A DNA stretch of 64,000 nucleotides, taken from positions 42,702-106,701 of the forward strand of contig NZ_NJFZ01000002.1 of NCBI RefSeq assembly GCF_002270355.1, given 5' to 3'. Source of the DNA: Flectobacillus sp. BAB-3569. Lineage in GTDB: Bacteria > Bacteroidota > Bacteroidia > Cytophagales > Spirosomataceae. Made by a program: the position numbers and the translations under genes. The notes beneath the pieces are model-generated. The model saw only the letters and a list, made by a program, of their open reading frames with translations, did no database searches and was not told the DNA's origin. Positions within the stretch are counted from its first letter, which is position 1; every line of letters starts with the position of its first letter. Below, piece after piece: positions 25,484-34,739 of the stretch.

Positions 25484-26524
25484 GTGACTATTTCTATCAA
25501 AAATATCAACAAACAACAAGTGCTTTTCCACATTATTGGGTGGATCTGCTTCTTATCATTGCCTTATTTATTAAGAGGAACGACTCCAGATCCTCCCAAA
25601 ATTAATCCTAACCTGCCTCCTCCCAACGCAAATGCCACTTTGTATTTTACGTTGCTGAGTATGCTTAATATCCCTTTCTTCTATCTTAATTCGCAGATTT
25701 TGATTCCAAAAATTTGGACAAAACGCAATAATGTGTGGTTGTATATCATTGCACTCATTGTGGCAATGACAACACTTTTTTACTTGAATGGCTTAGGAAA
25801 GGTATTATTATTTGGACCAAATGCAACAAGATTCCCTCGTTTGGGTACTATATTCCAAACATTGTTTGTCTTGGCAATTAGCACCAGCTACCGCATTATG
25901 GCCGATAATATTCATAAAGAAGAAGTCCGTAAAGAACAAGAAAACGAAAGGCTTAAGTCTGAGCTTTCGTTCTTGCGTTCGCAGATAAGTCCACATTTTA
26001 TGTTCAATGTACTCAACAGCATTGTCTCTTTATCAAGACGCAAGCCTGATATGGTCGAACCTGTGGTAATCAAACTTTCTGAGCTTATGCGTTATATGCT
26101 GTACGAATCGGAAGGTACCAAGGTTTTATTGAGTAAAGAAGTACAGTATTTGCAAAGCTATATCGATTTACAAATGATTCGCTTTGGTGACGATGTGGCT
26201 GTTTCTTTTCATAAACCACACAAAGAAACTACGATTTTGCTCGAACCGATGCTCATTATTCCATTTGTTGAAAATGCCTTCAAACATGGTATTGGTATGA
26301 TTCTTAGCCCAGAAATTCATATTGCTATGGAGGTAGATGATAAAGGCTTGGTATTTTCGGTAAAAAATAAAATCAATCCAAAACCAGAAGCCAAAGACCA
26401 CGCTTCAGGTATAGGTCTCAGTAATGTAAAACGCCGTTTAGCATTATTATATCCAGAACAACACCAACTCATCATCACACAGGACAGTCATTGGTATGAC
26501 GTTCGTCTACACATTCAGGTATAA
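25484..26524 (+). CDS. sensor histidine kinase, LytS/His_kinase family
   Basis: A 346-residue inner-membrane kinase. Four hydrophobic segments occupy residues ~11-140. A short coiled coil (KEEVRKEQENERLKSELSFL) leads to the His_kinase box with phospho-acceptor H171 in SQISPHFMFNVLNSI. The HATPase domain shows the N-box PFVENAFKHGI and a G-box GIGLSNVKRRLALL. The start is GTG at 25484: an in-frame TAA at 25469 excludes anything longer. An ATG at 25462 lies in another frame across an A8 run and is not used. Its partner is the LytTR regulator 323 bp downstream. Confidence 0.9.
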   Translation: MTISIKNINKQQVLFHIIGWICFLSLPYLLRGTTPDPPKINPNLPPPNANATLYFTLLSMLNIPFFYLNSQILIPKIWTKRNNVWLYIIALIVAMTTLFYLNGLGKVLLFGPNATRFPRLGTIFQTLFVLAISTSYRIMADNIHKEEVRKEQENERLKSELSFLRSQISPHFMFNVLNSIVSLSRRKPDMVEPVVIKLSELMRYMLYESEGTKVLLSKEVQYLQSYIDLQMIRFGDDVAVSFHKPHKETTILLEPMLIIPFVENAFKHGIGMILSPEIHIAMEVDDKGLVFSVKNKINPKPEAKDHASGIGLSNVKRRLALLYPEQHQLIITQDSHWYDVRLHIQV

Positions 26525-26544
26525 GTCGGACAATTCTTGTATTT

Positions 26545-26571
26545 TAGCCTAATCTAGCTGTTGTTAGGCTA
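26545..26571. other. hairpin in the kinase-regulator gap, with TAGGCTA-like repeats
   Basis: TAGCCTAA (26545-26552) and TTAGGCTA (26564-26571) are perfect reverse complements. The remaining 26572-26847 contains several related words (TAGCCTAAGGC at 26635, ATTAGGCTAAAAG near 26698, TATAGCCTTATTCGGG near 26765, AATAGCCTATTAG near 26801) and reads as decayed repeat DNA. It separates the two-component genes, which are usually adjacent. Confidence 0.5.
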
Positions 26572-26847
26572 TAAATCTATTGTGTCTAGGTCACACAAGG
26601 TTAATAAACTGCCGTACTTTTCATACTTTCGCATAGCCTAAGGCAACTCTTTTCGGTAACTAACAGTCTTAATGCAATAGGCAATTAGCAGTATGCATTA
26701 GGCTAAAAGTTGGTATTGGTTCAACAGAAATAAGGCTCAACTTTTGGTCAATGGTATAACGCTTATAGCCTTATTCGGGTAAAATCAATGTAATTTTGCC
26801 CAATAGCCTATTAGTTGCTTTTTGATTTTCAAATACTTCTCAAAAAT

Positions 26848-27588
26848 ATGATAAAACTAAACTGTCTAGCGGTGGATGACGAGAGCCTAGCCCTAGATTT
26901 ACTGGAAGATAATATCAACAAAGTTCCCTTTCTAAACTTAGTAAAACGTTGTAAAAATGCTTTTGATGCTATTGAAACACTTCAAAATGAGTCGATTGAC
27001 CTAGTTTTCTTGGATATTCAAATGCCTGGAATTACGGGAGTTCAATTCTTACAAAGTGTCAAAGAGCCGCCTATGGTCATTTTTATTACGGCTTATCAGC
27101 AATACGCATTAGAGGGCTTTGATTTGGATGTGGTAGACTATCTACTTAAACCTGTTTCTTTTGATAGGTTCCTAAAAGCGGTAAACAAAGCTTATGATTT
27201 ACATAACCTGAAATTAAAAAGCGCTCAGGTTGCAGAAGTTGAGGAAAAAGAAAAAGGATTGGTGTATGAAACAGATTCTATCTTTGTCAATGCCGACTAT
27301 TCTTTGGTTAAGGTCAAAATCTCAGATGTTACCTACATCGAGGGGCTAAAGGATTATATCAAAATTCATTTGGAAGGCTCTACCAAGCCCATCGTGACTC
27401 GCATGACCATGAAGGCTATTGAAGAGAAGCTTCCGACGGAACATTTCTTCCGTATTCATAAGTCATATATCGTTGCCATGCCTAAAATTGAGTCTATTCG
27501 TAATCTCAAAATCAAAATAGGCAATATGCAAATACCTGTAAGTGAGCACTATTCTGAAGAATTCTTCAAAAGAATTGGGCAAAGCTAG
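26848..27588 (+). CDS. LytTR-family response regulator
   Basis: A 246-residue regulator. The receiver domain (1-~120) has the acidic pair in AVDDES, phospho-acceptor D56 in LVFLDIQMPG, the conserved Thr position as ITAYQQYALEGF and the Lys in VVDYLLKPVSF. The LytTR DNA-binding domain (~145-245) shows IFVNADYSLVKVKISDVTYIEGLKDYIKI and HFFRIHKSYIVAMPKIESI. ATG at 26848 is chosen over a TTG 33 bases upstream because the receiver begins MIKLNCLAVDD. It should be phosphorylated by the preceding LytS kinase; it may control the TonB receptor pair downstream. Confidence 0.92.
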   Translation: MIKLNCLAVDDESLALDLLEDNINKVPFLNLVKRCKNAFDAIETLQNESIDLVFLDIQMPGITGVQFLQSVKEPPMVIFITAYQQYALEGFDLDVVDYLLKPVSFDRFLKAVNKAYDLHNLKLKSAQVAEVEEKEKGLVYETDSIFVNADYSLVKVKISDVTYIEGLKDYIKIHLEGSTKPIVTRMTMKAIEEKLPTEHFFRIHKSYIVAMPKIESIRNLKIKIGNMQIPVSEHYSEEFFKRIGQS

Positions 27589-27622
27589 CATAATAGCTCT
27601 CGGCTTTTAGCTTTGAGCTGTC

Positions 27623-27661
27623 AGCCTTGAAGAAATTTTAGATTTCTTCAAGGCTTTTTTA
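27623..27661 (+). terminator. intrinsic terminator after the response regulator
   Basis: Perfect 13-bp stem AGCCTTGAAGAAA / TTTCTTCAAGGCT, 7-base loop, T-run to 27661. The rest of the 318-bp gap before 27907 has CTTTGTGCCTCT-like repeat text (27703-27738) and no clear promoter. Confidence 0.9.
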
Positions 27662-27906
27662 TTACTGAAGTTCTACTTATCCTCTTCGTACAAAAACGCC
27701 CTCTGTGCCTTTGCCACTCTGTCACTTTGTGCCTCTAATAACAATATCGCCGAAATTCCCACTTCCATCTACAAACCTATGCGATAGAGCGATTTCTTAT
27801 ATTGAAATGGCAACGTTTAACGGTTCTTCTTTAGTCCCTGATATTGGGAAAATGCAAATACTGCATCATAAAAGTTTAACCAGTCTTATTCGTTACACTA
27901 TCAAGC

Positions 27907-30636
27907 ATGAGAAAAATACTATTACTATTCGCATTGATTTGCATTCAATGGTCTTTTCAAGCGTGGGGTCAACAAACACCCATTTCGGTCAATACGACAG
28001 GAATTACCATTGCCGATGAATTCTATAATAATGCGCTGCTTTCTGAAATTTGTCAGGATTTAACTAAAAAAACAGGGCTAAAAATAGATGCAGACCCTAC
28101 CCTTCTGAGCAAATACCGCATTAGCTACTGGTTTCAGAAAATCAAGGCAGAAGTTGGATTCAGCAATGCGCTGAAAAATACAGATTTAAAAATATATGTC
28201 GACGAAAACAGTGTGCTTCATATCGTACCAAAATCTCAAAAAGTTACGGTAGCCAAAGCCATTACTGAGCAACAGTACAAAGGCAAATCAGAAAAAACAA
28301 ACTTTAGTATTTCTGGAAAAATCGTAGATGCGCTCACTGGCGAATCACTAGCTTTTACCACGGTTACTGTAAAAGGTAGAAAAACTGGTGTACAGACCAA
28401 CGTGGATGGGCTTTTTACCATCCAAAAAATTCCTAGCGATACCAGTGCTTTGGTAATTAGCTACATAGGTTATAGAACATTGACCTATTACCTAAATCCT
28501 CAAACCCCTACGAGTAATTTAAGAATCGAGCTAGTTCCCGCCAACGAGGAATTAGATGAAGTAAAAGTTACAGGTGAAAAAACCGAAATCATGAAGGTAA
28601 ACGAAACCGTTGGTATGTTCATGATGACTCCTAAAAATATTGCAAAACTTCCCAATGTCGGTGAAAAGGATATTTTCCGAGGTTTTCAGTTAATGCCAGG
28701 AATTAGTGCTGCCAACCAATCGTCCTCGGGCTTATATGTACGTGGTGGTACGCCAGACCAAAATCTTGTATTGTACGATGGTTTTACGGTGTACTATGTC
28801 GACCACCTTTATGGCTTTTTTAGTGCCTTCAACTCCAATGCTATCAAAGATGTACGTTTGTTCAAAGGAGGTTTTGAGGCGAAATATGGTGGTCGTGTAT
28901 CCAGTGTGGTTGATATAACCAGTAAAGACGGTAACCAAAAAGAGTTTAACGCCACCGCTGATGTCGGTTTGTTGAGTGCCAATATTTTGGCGGAAGGCCC
29001 TATTACCAAAAAGATGACTTTCGTAGTAGCAGCTCGCCACTCTTGGGCTGGACCAATTTACAACAAAATCTTCAATACGTTTAAAGCCCAACAAGCGGCA
29101 AATAGTAGCAACAATGCAGGCTTTACAGGCGGATTCGCTCGTAGATTCCAGTCTGGTCAAACGGTGTCTTCTTATTTTTATGACCTCAATGGTAAAGTAA
29201 CCTACCGTCCAACCCAACGAGATAATATTACACTGAGTTTTTATAATGGTGAAGACTTTTTGGATAACTCACAGAACCTTTCACTTCCATTTGGTGGCGG
29301 TCGTGGAGGAGGTTTTGCCAATACCGATGTCTCAAATTGGGGCAATACAGGTTCAAGTTTGAAATGGTCACGCCAGTGGACTGAGCGTTTTTATACCAAT
29401 ACCCTCTTTAGTTTTTCAAACTATTACAGTAAAAGAGATAACACCAATCAAAATACCATTACCCGTACCGACGGCACTACCCAAAATGTCAAATTTGGTT
29501 CTTTGGAAAACAATGACTTGAAAGATATTTCTTTTAAATCAGATTTTGAATACCGTCTATCTGCACACCAATTGATAGAAATGGGAGTTCAGGCTAGTCA
29601 TTTGCAAATAGATTATACATATAGTCAAAATGATACCACGGTGATTCTTGGCAAAAATGACAGAGGAAATTTGATTTCGGCCTATCTCCAAGACCAAATC
29701 AAATTTGGTGATAGCAAATTGGTATTGAAACCAAGTTTAAGAACCACTTATTACGATGTAACCAAAAAGAACTATTTAGAACCTCGACTTTCTGCGACTT
29801 TTTCTTTAACCAAAAAACTCATGCTGAAAGGTGCTTTGGGGCAATACTATCAGTTTGCCAAACAAGTGGAGCGTGAGGATATCACTAATGGTAGCCGTAG
29901 TTTCTGGTTGTTGGCCAATGACAGCTACTTACCCGTAACTTCCTCTAAGCACTATATTATTGGTGCTAGCTACGAAATAGACGATTATGTATTTGACGTA
30001 GAAGCCTATTACAAAGACATCGACAACGATACCCGTTACACTCTGCGCTTTGTGCCAACGGTAGGCAGAGGTTTATCTGCTAGCGAAACTTTCTTTACAG
30101 GTACAGGAAAAGTGAGAGGGATTGACTTTTTGATTCAGAAAAAGTTTGGGGATTACACAGGTTGGGTAGGCTACACTTTAGCCAAGTCAGAAAAAAGCAT
30201 TGCACAGTTTTCGGCAACGCCATTTCCTTCAAATTACGACGTTCGTAATGAATTCAAAAGTGTCAATATGTACAAAATGGGGCACTGGGATTTTTCACTT
30301 ACATGGATATATGCCTCTGGTATGCCATATACCTCTATTACGGGTGGCTATATCATCAAGTTATTGGATGGCACCGAAAAAGATTACACAAGTCCTTCGT
30401 CGACCAATGCCAATCGTTTGCCAGACTCACACCGCATGGATGTGGCAGCCACTTACAACTTCAAACACGGCAGTATTGGGCTATCTATTTATAATTTATA
30501 TGGTCGCCAAAATGTTTGGTACAAAAAATTCCAAACCATTACCGACAGCGATACCAACGAAAAGTATTTGTCTGTGACCAATGTGAATTACTTGGGCTTT
30601 ACGCCAAACATCACCTTTACTTATAAATTGAAATAA
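27907..30636 (+). CDS. TonB-dependent outer-membrane receptor
   Basis: A 909-residue receptor. After a signal peptide (to ~WGQ) an STN-like segment (~35-100) and a carboxypeptidase-regulatory domain (~130-205, FSISGKIVDALTGESLAFTTVTVKG) precede the plug (~240-345: LPNVGEKDIFRGFQLMPGI, SSGLYVRGGTPDQNLVLYDG, DVRLFKGGFEAKYGGRVSSV) and a 22-strand-type barrel to the C-terminal Lys. It imports an unknown large substrate with TonB energy. It differs from SusC by the YVRGG plug form, and its partner is a DUF4249 lipoprotein 22 bp downstream rather than a SusD protein. Confidence 0.93.
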   Translation: MRKILLLFALICIQWSFQAWGQQTPISVNTTGITIADEFYNNALLSEICQDLTKKTGLKIDADPTLLSKYRISYWFQKIKAEVGFSNALKNTDLKIYVDENSVLHIVPKSQKVTVAKAITEQQYKGKSEKTNFSISGKIVDALTGESLAFTTVTVKGRKTGVQTNVDGLFTIQKIPSDTSALVISYIGYRTLTYYLNPQTPTSNLRIELVPANEELDEVKVTGEKTEIMKVNETVGMFMMTPKNIAKLPNVGEKDIFRGFQLMPGISAANQSSSGLYVRGGTPDQNLVLYDGFTVYYVDHLYGFFSAFNSNAIKDVRLFKGGFEAKYGGRVSSVVDITSKDGNQKEFNATADVGLLSANILAEGPITKKMTFVVAARHSWAGPIYNKIFNTFKAQQAANSSNNAGFTGGFARRFQSGQTVSSYFYDLNGKVTYRPTQRDNITLSFYNGEDFLDNSQNLSLPFGGGRGGGFANTDVSNWGNTGSSLKWSRQWTERFYTNTLFSFSNYYSKRDNTNQNTITRTDGTTQNVKFGSLENNDLKDISFKSDFEYRLSAHQLIEMGVQASHLQIDYTYSQNDTTVILGKNDRGNLISAYLQDQIKFGDSKLVLKPSLRTTYYDVTKKNYLEPRLSATFSLTKKLMLKGALGQYYQFAKQVEREDITNGSRSFWLLANDSYLPVTSSKHYIIGASYEIDDYVFDVEAYYKDIDNDTRYTLRFVPTVGRGLSASETFFTGTGKVRGIDFLIQKKFGDYTGWVGYTLAKSEKSIAQFSATPFPSNYDVRNEFKSVNMYKMGHWDFSLTWIYASGMPYTSITGGYIIKLLDGTEKDYTSPSSTNANRLPDSHRMDVAATYNFKHGSIGLSIYNLYGRQNVWYKKFQTITDSDTNEKYLSVTNVNYLGFTPNITFTYKLK

Positions 30637-30658
30637 TCCGTAAAAGCATTTACATATC

Positions 30659-31483
30659 ATGAAAATATATTATTTCGTAATAGCCCTTTTGCTGGGTGCT
30701 TTTTTATCGAGCTGTAGTAATGAAGGTTCTGTCGAAGTTACCGACAATGCAGTAATAGAAGCTTATCTTGTGGCGGGTAAATACATTAGTATGCACGTCA
30801 AAAAAGAAATCCCTTATAGTGACCAAAGTATCAGTTCAGAAGAACCAATAGATGGTTTGAAGATTTCTGTCACTGGGGATGGAAAAACTTATACCCTTGA
30901 ATCTTTGGGAAATGGCGACTATCGGTCAGATACAACGGTAAAACTCAAGGTTGGCGTGAGTTATAGCATGAGTTTTGTCTATAATGGAAAAACCATTTCG
31001 GCAACGACAATCATTCCGACCAAACCCGAAAATTATGCCCTTGACCAAAGTTCGATTTATTTATCACAAATTGATTTGAGTAGTGGCGGTAGACCTATGG
31101 GTGGCATGGGTGGAACCAACATTCAGGTGACTTGGGACAACACCACGAGCGATTATTATTTTGTAGTGGTCGACAATATCGAAACAGACCCAACACCCAT
31201 TTATATTTTGGCCGATGATGCCGACTCTACTATGTTTACACGACGTTTTAGAAGTCAACCCGTTCAAGGAACATCCACAAGTGTAAACCCCAACGAGTTT
31301 CAATACTTTGGTATGCACAATGTGATATTGATGCATGTAAACCCTGATTATGCTGCTTTGTATCGCAGCTCTGGCTCAACCTCACAAAACATCAGCACCC
31401 CTCCTACGAGTATTACAAATGGGCTAGGTGTGTTTACAGGAGTTAATGCCGATACACTCAAATTTGAGGTAAAACAACGGTAA
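30659..31483 (+). CDS. DUF4249 family lipoprotein
   Basis: A 274-residue lipoprotein (lipobox LSSC, Cys19). DUF4249 features are EVTDNAVIEAYLVAGKYISMHVKKE near the N-terminus, GLKISVTGDGKTYTLESLGNGDYRSD, TTIIPTKPEN, ITNGLGVFTGVNADTLKFEV at the end, and a central FFVVVDNIE-like strand. DUF4249 proteins are encoded beside TonB receptors of this type in Bacteroidota and probably cap or assist the receptor at the cell surface; the precise role is not established. A Gly/Met-rich insert (RPMGGMGG) near residue 142 is unusual. Confidence 0.85.
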   Translation: MKIYYFVIALLLGAFLSSCSNEGSVEVTDNAVIEAYLVAGKYISMHVKKEIPYSDQSISSEEPIDGLKISVTGDGKTYTLESLGNGDYRSDTTVKLKVGVSYSMSFVYNGKTISATTIIPTKPENYALDQSSIYLSQIDLSSGGRPMGGMGGTNIQVTWDNTTSDYYFVVVDNIETDPTPIYILADDADSTMFTRRFRSQPVQGTSTSVNPNEFQYFGMHNVILMHVNPDYAALYRSSGSTSQNISTPPTSITNGLGVFTGVNADTLKFEVKQR

Positions 31484-31506
31484 TAATCTGAGCTAGCATT
31501 ACAATA

Positions 31507-31548
31507 TTAAAAAGGGGGGCGAAAAACAATTTTCGTCCCCCTTTTTCT
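31507..31548. terminator. bidirectional intrinsic terminator
   Basis: AAAAGGGGGGCGAAAA pairs with TTTTCGTCCCCCTTTTT (one bulge), with A- and T-runs outside. It separates the convergent DUF4249 gene and the minus-strand gene ending at 31564. Confidence 0.88.
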
Positions 31549-31563
31549 TATTAGATATTAGCA

Positions 31564-32022
31564 CTACTTTACTTTTCCAAATTGGTATCCTACTCCCAAC
31601 CAAGAACGAATAATGCCACTTGTACCTTGAATGTTATTGATGTAAGGTGATATTTCGTAATTAACACTCAATTGAGGAAGTTTTTCTAAAGGATAAATAC
31701 GAGTACCAACAGAACCAAAGTATCCTTTTATCAAATCATCCTTATTAACAATAGCGCCAACAAATCCAAAATTCACGCCACCTCCAACATAAAAATTAGC
31801 TTTCCCTGCCTTTGCGACATTCAACATCAATGCAGGTTCAGTATTCAATGATGATGAGAAGGAATTTAATTGAAAACGACAGTCTACCCACAACCTTTTG
31901 GTAGCATTGCTCGATACCGAAAGGATATTATTCCAAGGGTAATAACTAACAGCTTGCGCCTGAAGCTTTATCGTACTTGATAAAGCTAACATCAAACCTA
32001 ATAACAAGAGGCTTTTCCTCAT
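31564..32022 (-). CDS. secreted, probable outer-membrane beta-barrel protein of unknown function
   Basis: A 152-residue exported protein with signal peptide MRKSLLLLGLMLALSSTIKLQAQ. The mature part alternates hydrophobic and polar residues (RLWVDCRFQLNSF, ANFYVGGGVNFGFVG, YFGSVGTRIYPL, LSVNYEISPYI, RSWLGVGYQFGKVK), as in small eight-stranded outer-membrane barrels. The C-terminus is basic rather than aromatic. No family recognised. Its promoter at 32108-32138 diverges from that of the flippase gene. Confidence 0.65.
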   Translation of the reverse strand: MRKSLLLLGLMLALSSTIKLQAQAVSYYPWNNILSVSSNATKRLWVDCRFQLNSFSSSLNTEPALMLNVAKAGKANFYVGGGVNFGFVGAIVNKDDLIKGYFGSVGTRIYPLEKLPQLSVNYEISPYINNIQGTSGIIRSWLGVGYQFGKVK

Positions 32023-32107
32023 AATTTTGTTTTTTAGTATAAATAAAATGATTCCTATAAGTCAACAAACTAGGGTGACAGCTCGAAATTAACGAGCCGA
32101 TTTGTGT

Positions 32108-32138
32108 CAAAGATAAAAGAAGTCTTACGGCGAACCAA
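32108..32138 (-). promoter_or_regulatory. promoter for the barrel-protein gene
   Basis: On the minus strand: TTG (32138-32136), 20-bp spacer, TATCTTTG (32115-32108). Predicted start near 32101, about 80 nt before the start codon. Confidence 0.55.
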
Positions 32139-32159
32139 CAATAAATCATCAACTCTCTG

Positions 32160-32167
32160 TAACTTTG
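32160..32167 (+). promoter_or_regulatory. -7 element for the flippase gene
   Basis: TAACTTTG, exact TAnnTTTG match, 37 bases before the start codon at 32204. No TTTG at the expected upstream distance. Confidence 0.45.
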
Positions 32168-32203
32168 CCCCATTGATAAAAAATACACTGAACTCTCTCT
32201 GAT

Positions 32204-33718
32204 ATGTCAGTTTTAAAAAAATTGGCGGGCGAAACCGCATCTTATGGAATTTCTACCATTTTGGGGCGTTCGCTCAATTTCCTGTTAGTATTTATTCATA
32301 CAGCAGCATTTTTACCTGAAGATTTAGGGATCAATGTCAAGCTATACAGTTATGTGGCAGTAGCCAATATTCTTTACACTTATGGCATGGAAACGGCCTT
32401 CTTTCGCTTTGCCGCCGAAGACAAGACTCGTTACTACAATCTCATACAAACAGCTTTATTGGTTACCAGCACCATTTTTTCAGGAGTATTAATTCTGTTT
32501 TCGTCCTCAATCATCTCAAGTTTAGGCTATCCACATCGAGAATTAGACCTGATTTGTTTGGCTGTACTTATTTGGATTGACTCAATTACCGCCATTCCGT
32601 TTGCTCGTTTACGTTTAGAAAAAGCTACCAAAAAATTTGTTACTGCCAAGATTATCAACATCCTACTCAATGTTGGGCTAAACATATTTTTCTTATTAGG
32701 TCTGAAAAAAATCTCAGAGGGAGACTATCTAACATTTTTACAGCCTCTAGCTCAAATGCTATATATTCCTTCGATTGGTGCAGGCTATATCATTATTGCC
32801 AACCTTTTGGCCAATATGGCATATATCTGGTTATTAAGAAAAGAAATCTTTGATTACAAATTTGAGTTTGAGTGGCCACTTTTCAAAGAACTTTTGGTAT
32901 ATGCTTACCCTATTATGATTATGGGCTTGGCAGGAATGGTCAATCAGGTTTTTGATAGAATTTTGTTGGAGCAATTTTTACCAGAAAACTTTTATCCAGG
33001 CCGTACCTCTCGACAAGCCTTAGGAATTTATGGCAATGCTTATAAACTTTCTATTTTCATGGCTTTGTCGACACAAGCCTTCAGATATGCAGCCGAGCCT
33101 TTTTTCTTATCAAAAAATAAAGATAAAAACTCTACTGAAACTTTGGCTGAAGCTACCAAATGGTTTACCATCGTTTGCATTTTTATATGGTTGGGCGTTT
33201 GTCTCAACCTTGACTGGCTCAAAAAGTTATTCCTCCGCAAGGCTATCTATCAAGAGGGCGTTTCAGTTGTGCCTTTATTACTTTTGGCAAATTTATTCTT
33301 AGGCGTGTATTACAATATTTCTGTTTGGTTTAAGTTAAATAACAAGACCTATTTTGGCACGATTATTACTTTTATAGGTTTGGCAGTCACGGTGATTTTA
33401 AACATTGTTCTAATTCCCAAACTTGGATACATGGGATGTGCATGGGCTTTTTTGATTTCATGCTTTACGATGACTCTGCTATGTTATTATTGGGGACAAA
33501 AGTATTACCCTGTTCCATATAGAATCAAATCGGCAGTTGGGTATATTGTCAGTGCGGGGGCGCTAATTTATTTTACATTATCAATACCAATCGCAAACCT
33601 TTGGATTTCTATCCCCTATCACGCCTTGTTATTGATTTTATATACAATTGGAGTAATTGTTGTGGAGCGTAAAACTGTACTTCCTGAAAGATGGCAAAAA
33701 CGCTTTAAATTGAGTTAA
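32204..33718 (+). CDS. polysaccharide flippase of the MOP/Wzx superfamily
   Basis: A 504-residue inner-membrane transporter with about 13-14 hydrophobic segments. It should flip lipid-linked saccharides across the membrane. Typical features are the amphipathic N-terminus (MSVLKKLAGETASYGISTILGRSLNFLLV), the ETAFFRFA segment in helix 2, and the second-half core LKELLVYAYPIMIMGLAGMVNQVFDRILLEQFL. No glycosyltransferase is adjacent, so the saccharide is unknown. Monocistronic, with its own promoter. Confidence 0.9.
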   Translation: MSVLKKLAGETASYGISTILGRSLNFLLVFIHTAAFLPEDLGINVKLYSYVAVANILYTYGMETAFFRFAAEDKTRYYNLIQTALLVTSTIFSGVLILFSSSIISSLGYPHRELDLICLAVLIWIDSITAIPFARLRLEKATKKFVTAKIINILLNVGLNIFFLLGLKKISEGDYLTFLQPLAQMLYIPSIGAGYIIIANLLANMAYIWLLRKEIFDYKFEFEWPLFKELLVYAYPIMIMGLAGMVNQVFDRILLEQFLPENFYPGRTSRQALGIYGNAYKLSIFMALSTQAFRYAAEPFFLSKNKDKNSTETLAEATKWFTIVCIFIWLGVCLNLDWLKKLFLRKAIYQEGVSVVPLLLLANLFLGVYYNISVWFKLNNKTYFGTIITFIGLAVTVILNIVLIPKLGYMGCAWAFLISCFTMTLLCYYWGQKYYPVPYRIKSAVGYIVSAGALIYFTLSIPIANLWISIPYHALLLILYTIGVIVVERKTVLPERWQKRFKLS

Positions 33719-33920
33719 AATGGTAATTTTACCTAGAAATTTTGGGCATTCAACCCAAAGAAAAACCATTCAATAAAAAAAGGCTGATAATTGCTCAATT
33801 ATTTAAGAGAAAATTAAGAAATTTGTATTAGTTTTAGTTTTTTGTAATACATAAGACTATTTTCTTCATACAACCCGATTAACACAGTAATTCTTACTTT
33901 ATTCAAAATCCATTTTGCAC

Positions 33921-34250
33921 ATGACCGAATTTCAGATAAGAACCATTATTGATTCCTTAGAAGTAAAGCTAAGGAAATTGGTTATGGCCTACACTGAACT
34001 CAAGGATCAGTTGAAAGAGTCGCAAAAGGAAAAAGAATTACTCAAAAAGAAGATAATCGAGATGGAAAGAGATCATTTGGAATTACAGAAAAAATTAAAC
34101 GAACAGTCTAAAAACTTTAAAAATTCAGATAAATTTACTAAGATTGTAGCGAACAATCTCAAAAACGCAGGTGACCCTGCCGAATTGAAGGAAAAAATCG
34201 ACGAATATATTTTGGAAATAGATAAGTGTATTAGTCAACTAAGCGTTTAA
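33921..34250 (+). CDS. small coiled-coil protein upstream of zapA
   Basis: A 109-residue, Lys/Glu-rich protein. Residues ~15-70 are heptad-patterned coiled coil (LEVKLRKLVMAYTELKDQLKESQKEKELLKKKIIEMER), followed by a short helical C-terminus (EYILEIDKCISQLSV). ATG at 33921 is preferred to a TTG two codons earlier. It lies 88 bp before zapA in the same direction. Its size and context suggest a cell-division accessory (ZapB-like idea), but there is no sequence motif to prove it. Confidence 0.7.
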   Translation: MTEFQIRTIIDSLEVKLRKLVMAYTELKDQLKESQKEKELLKKKIIEMERDHLELQKKLNEQSKNFKNSDKFTKIVANNLKNAGDPAELKEKIDEYILEIDKCISQLSV

Positions 34251-34338
34251 AAATCTCTAGGTAACTGGATATAGCATATATCAATTTTATAGCTCAGACA
34301 AAGCCGAGACGGTATAAGTCATTAAAAATCCTAAACCA

Positions 34339-34629
34339 ATGGCAGATAAAATCCCTTGCAATATCAATGTAGGTCTTAAGGAGTTCAACCTAATGGTAGG
34401 ACGAGAGGAGGAAGAGTACGTTCGCAAGGCGGCAAAGTTGATTAATGAAAGAATGGATTTTGTGAGAGAAAAAGTTGGTCTCTCTGAATCATACGAACTA
34501 CTCGCTTTTGTGGCATTAGATTACGCCATCGACAATCTAAAGTTTGACAATAAGCACTCTGATCTCCAAAAAACTGTAATGACCAAAATGTCAGAAATGG
34601 ATACCCTTGTTGATTCCATTTTAAAGTAA
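34339..34629 (+). CDS. zapA: cell division protein ZapA
   Basis: A 96-residue cytosolic protein that bundles FtsZ filaments. Family signature: an N-terminal beta strand pair (PCNINVGLKEFNLMV), the EEEYVRKAAKLINERMDF helix, and a C-terminal coiled coil ending MSEMDTLVDSILK. Length is typical. It is flanked by the coiled-coil gene and by a structured RNA candidate and rny, an order that I recall as common in Bacteroidota. Confidence 0.9.
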   Translation: MADKIPCNINVGLKEFNLMVGREEEEYVRKAAKLINERMDFVREKVGLSESYELLAFVALDYAIDNLKFDNKHSDLQKTVMTKMSEMDTLVDSILK

Positions 34630-34739
34630 AGTCTTAAAGTATATTCGTGTGCACTAAATGTTTTTGCTTTTACATACCTAATATTTCAAAAAGTATCCTT
34701 AAGCCAAAACATCAAGATAGATTATTTAATTAGAATATT

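Noticed and set aside
25462..25500. ATG start in another frame for the LytS kinase through slippage on an A8 run
   Set aside because: The GTG at 25484 gives a normal N-terminus, and slippage is not needed; would matter only if relatives start at that ATG.
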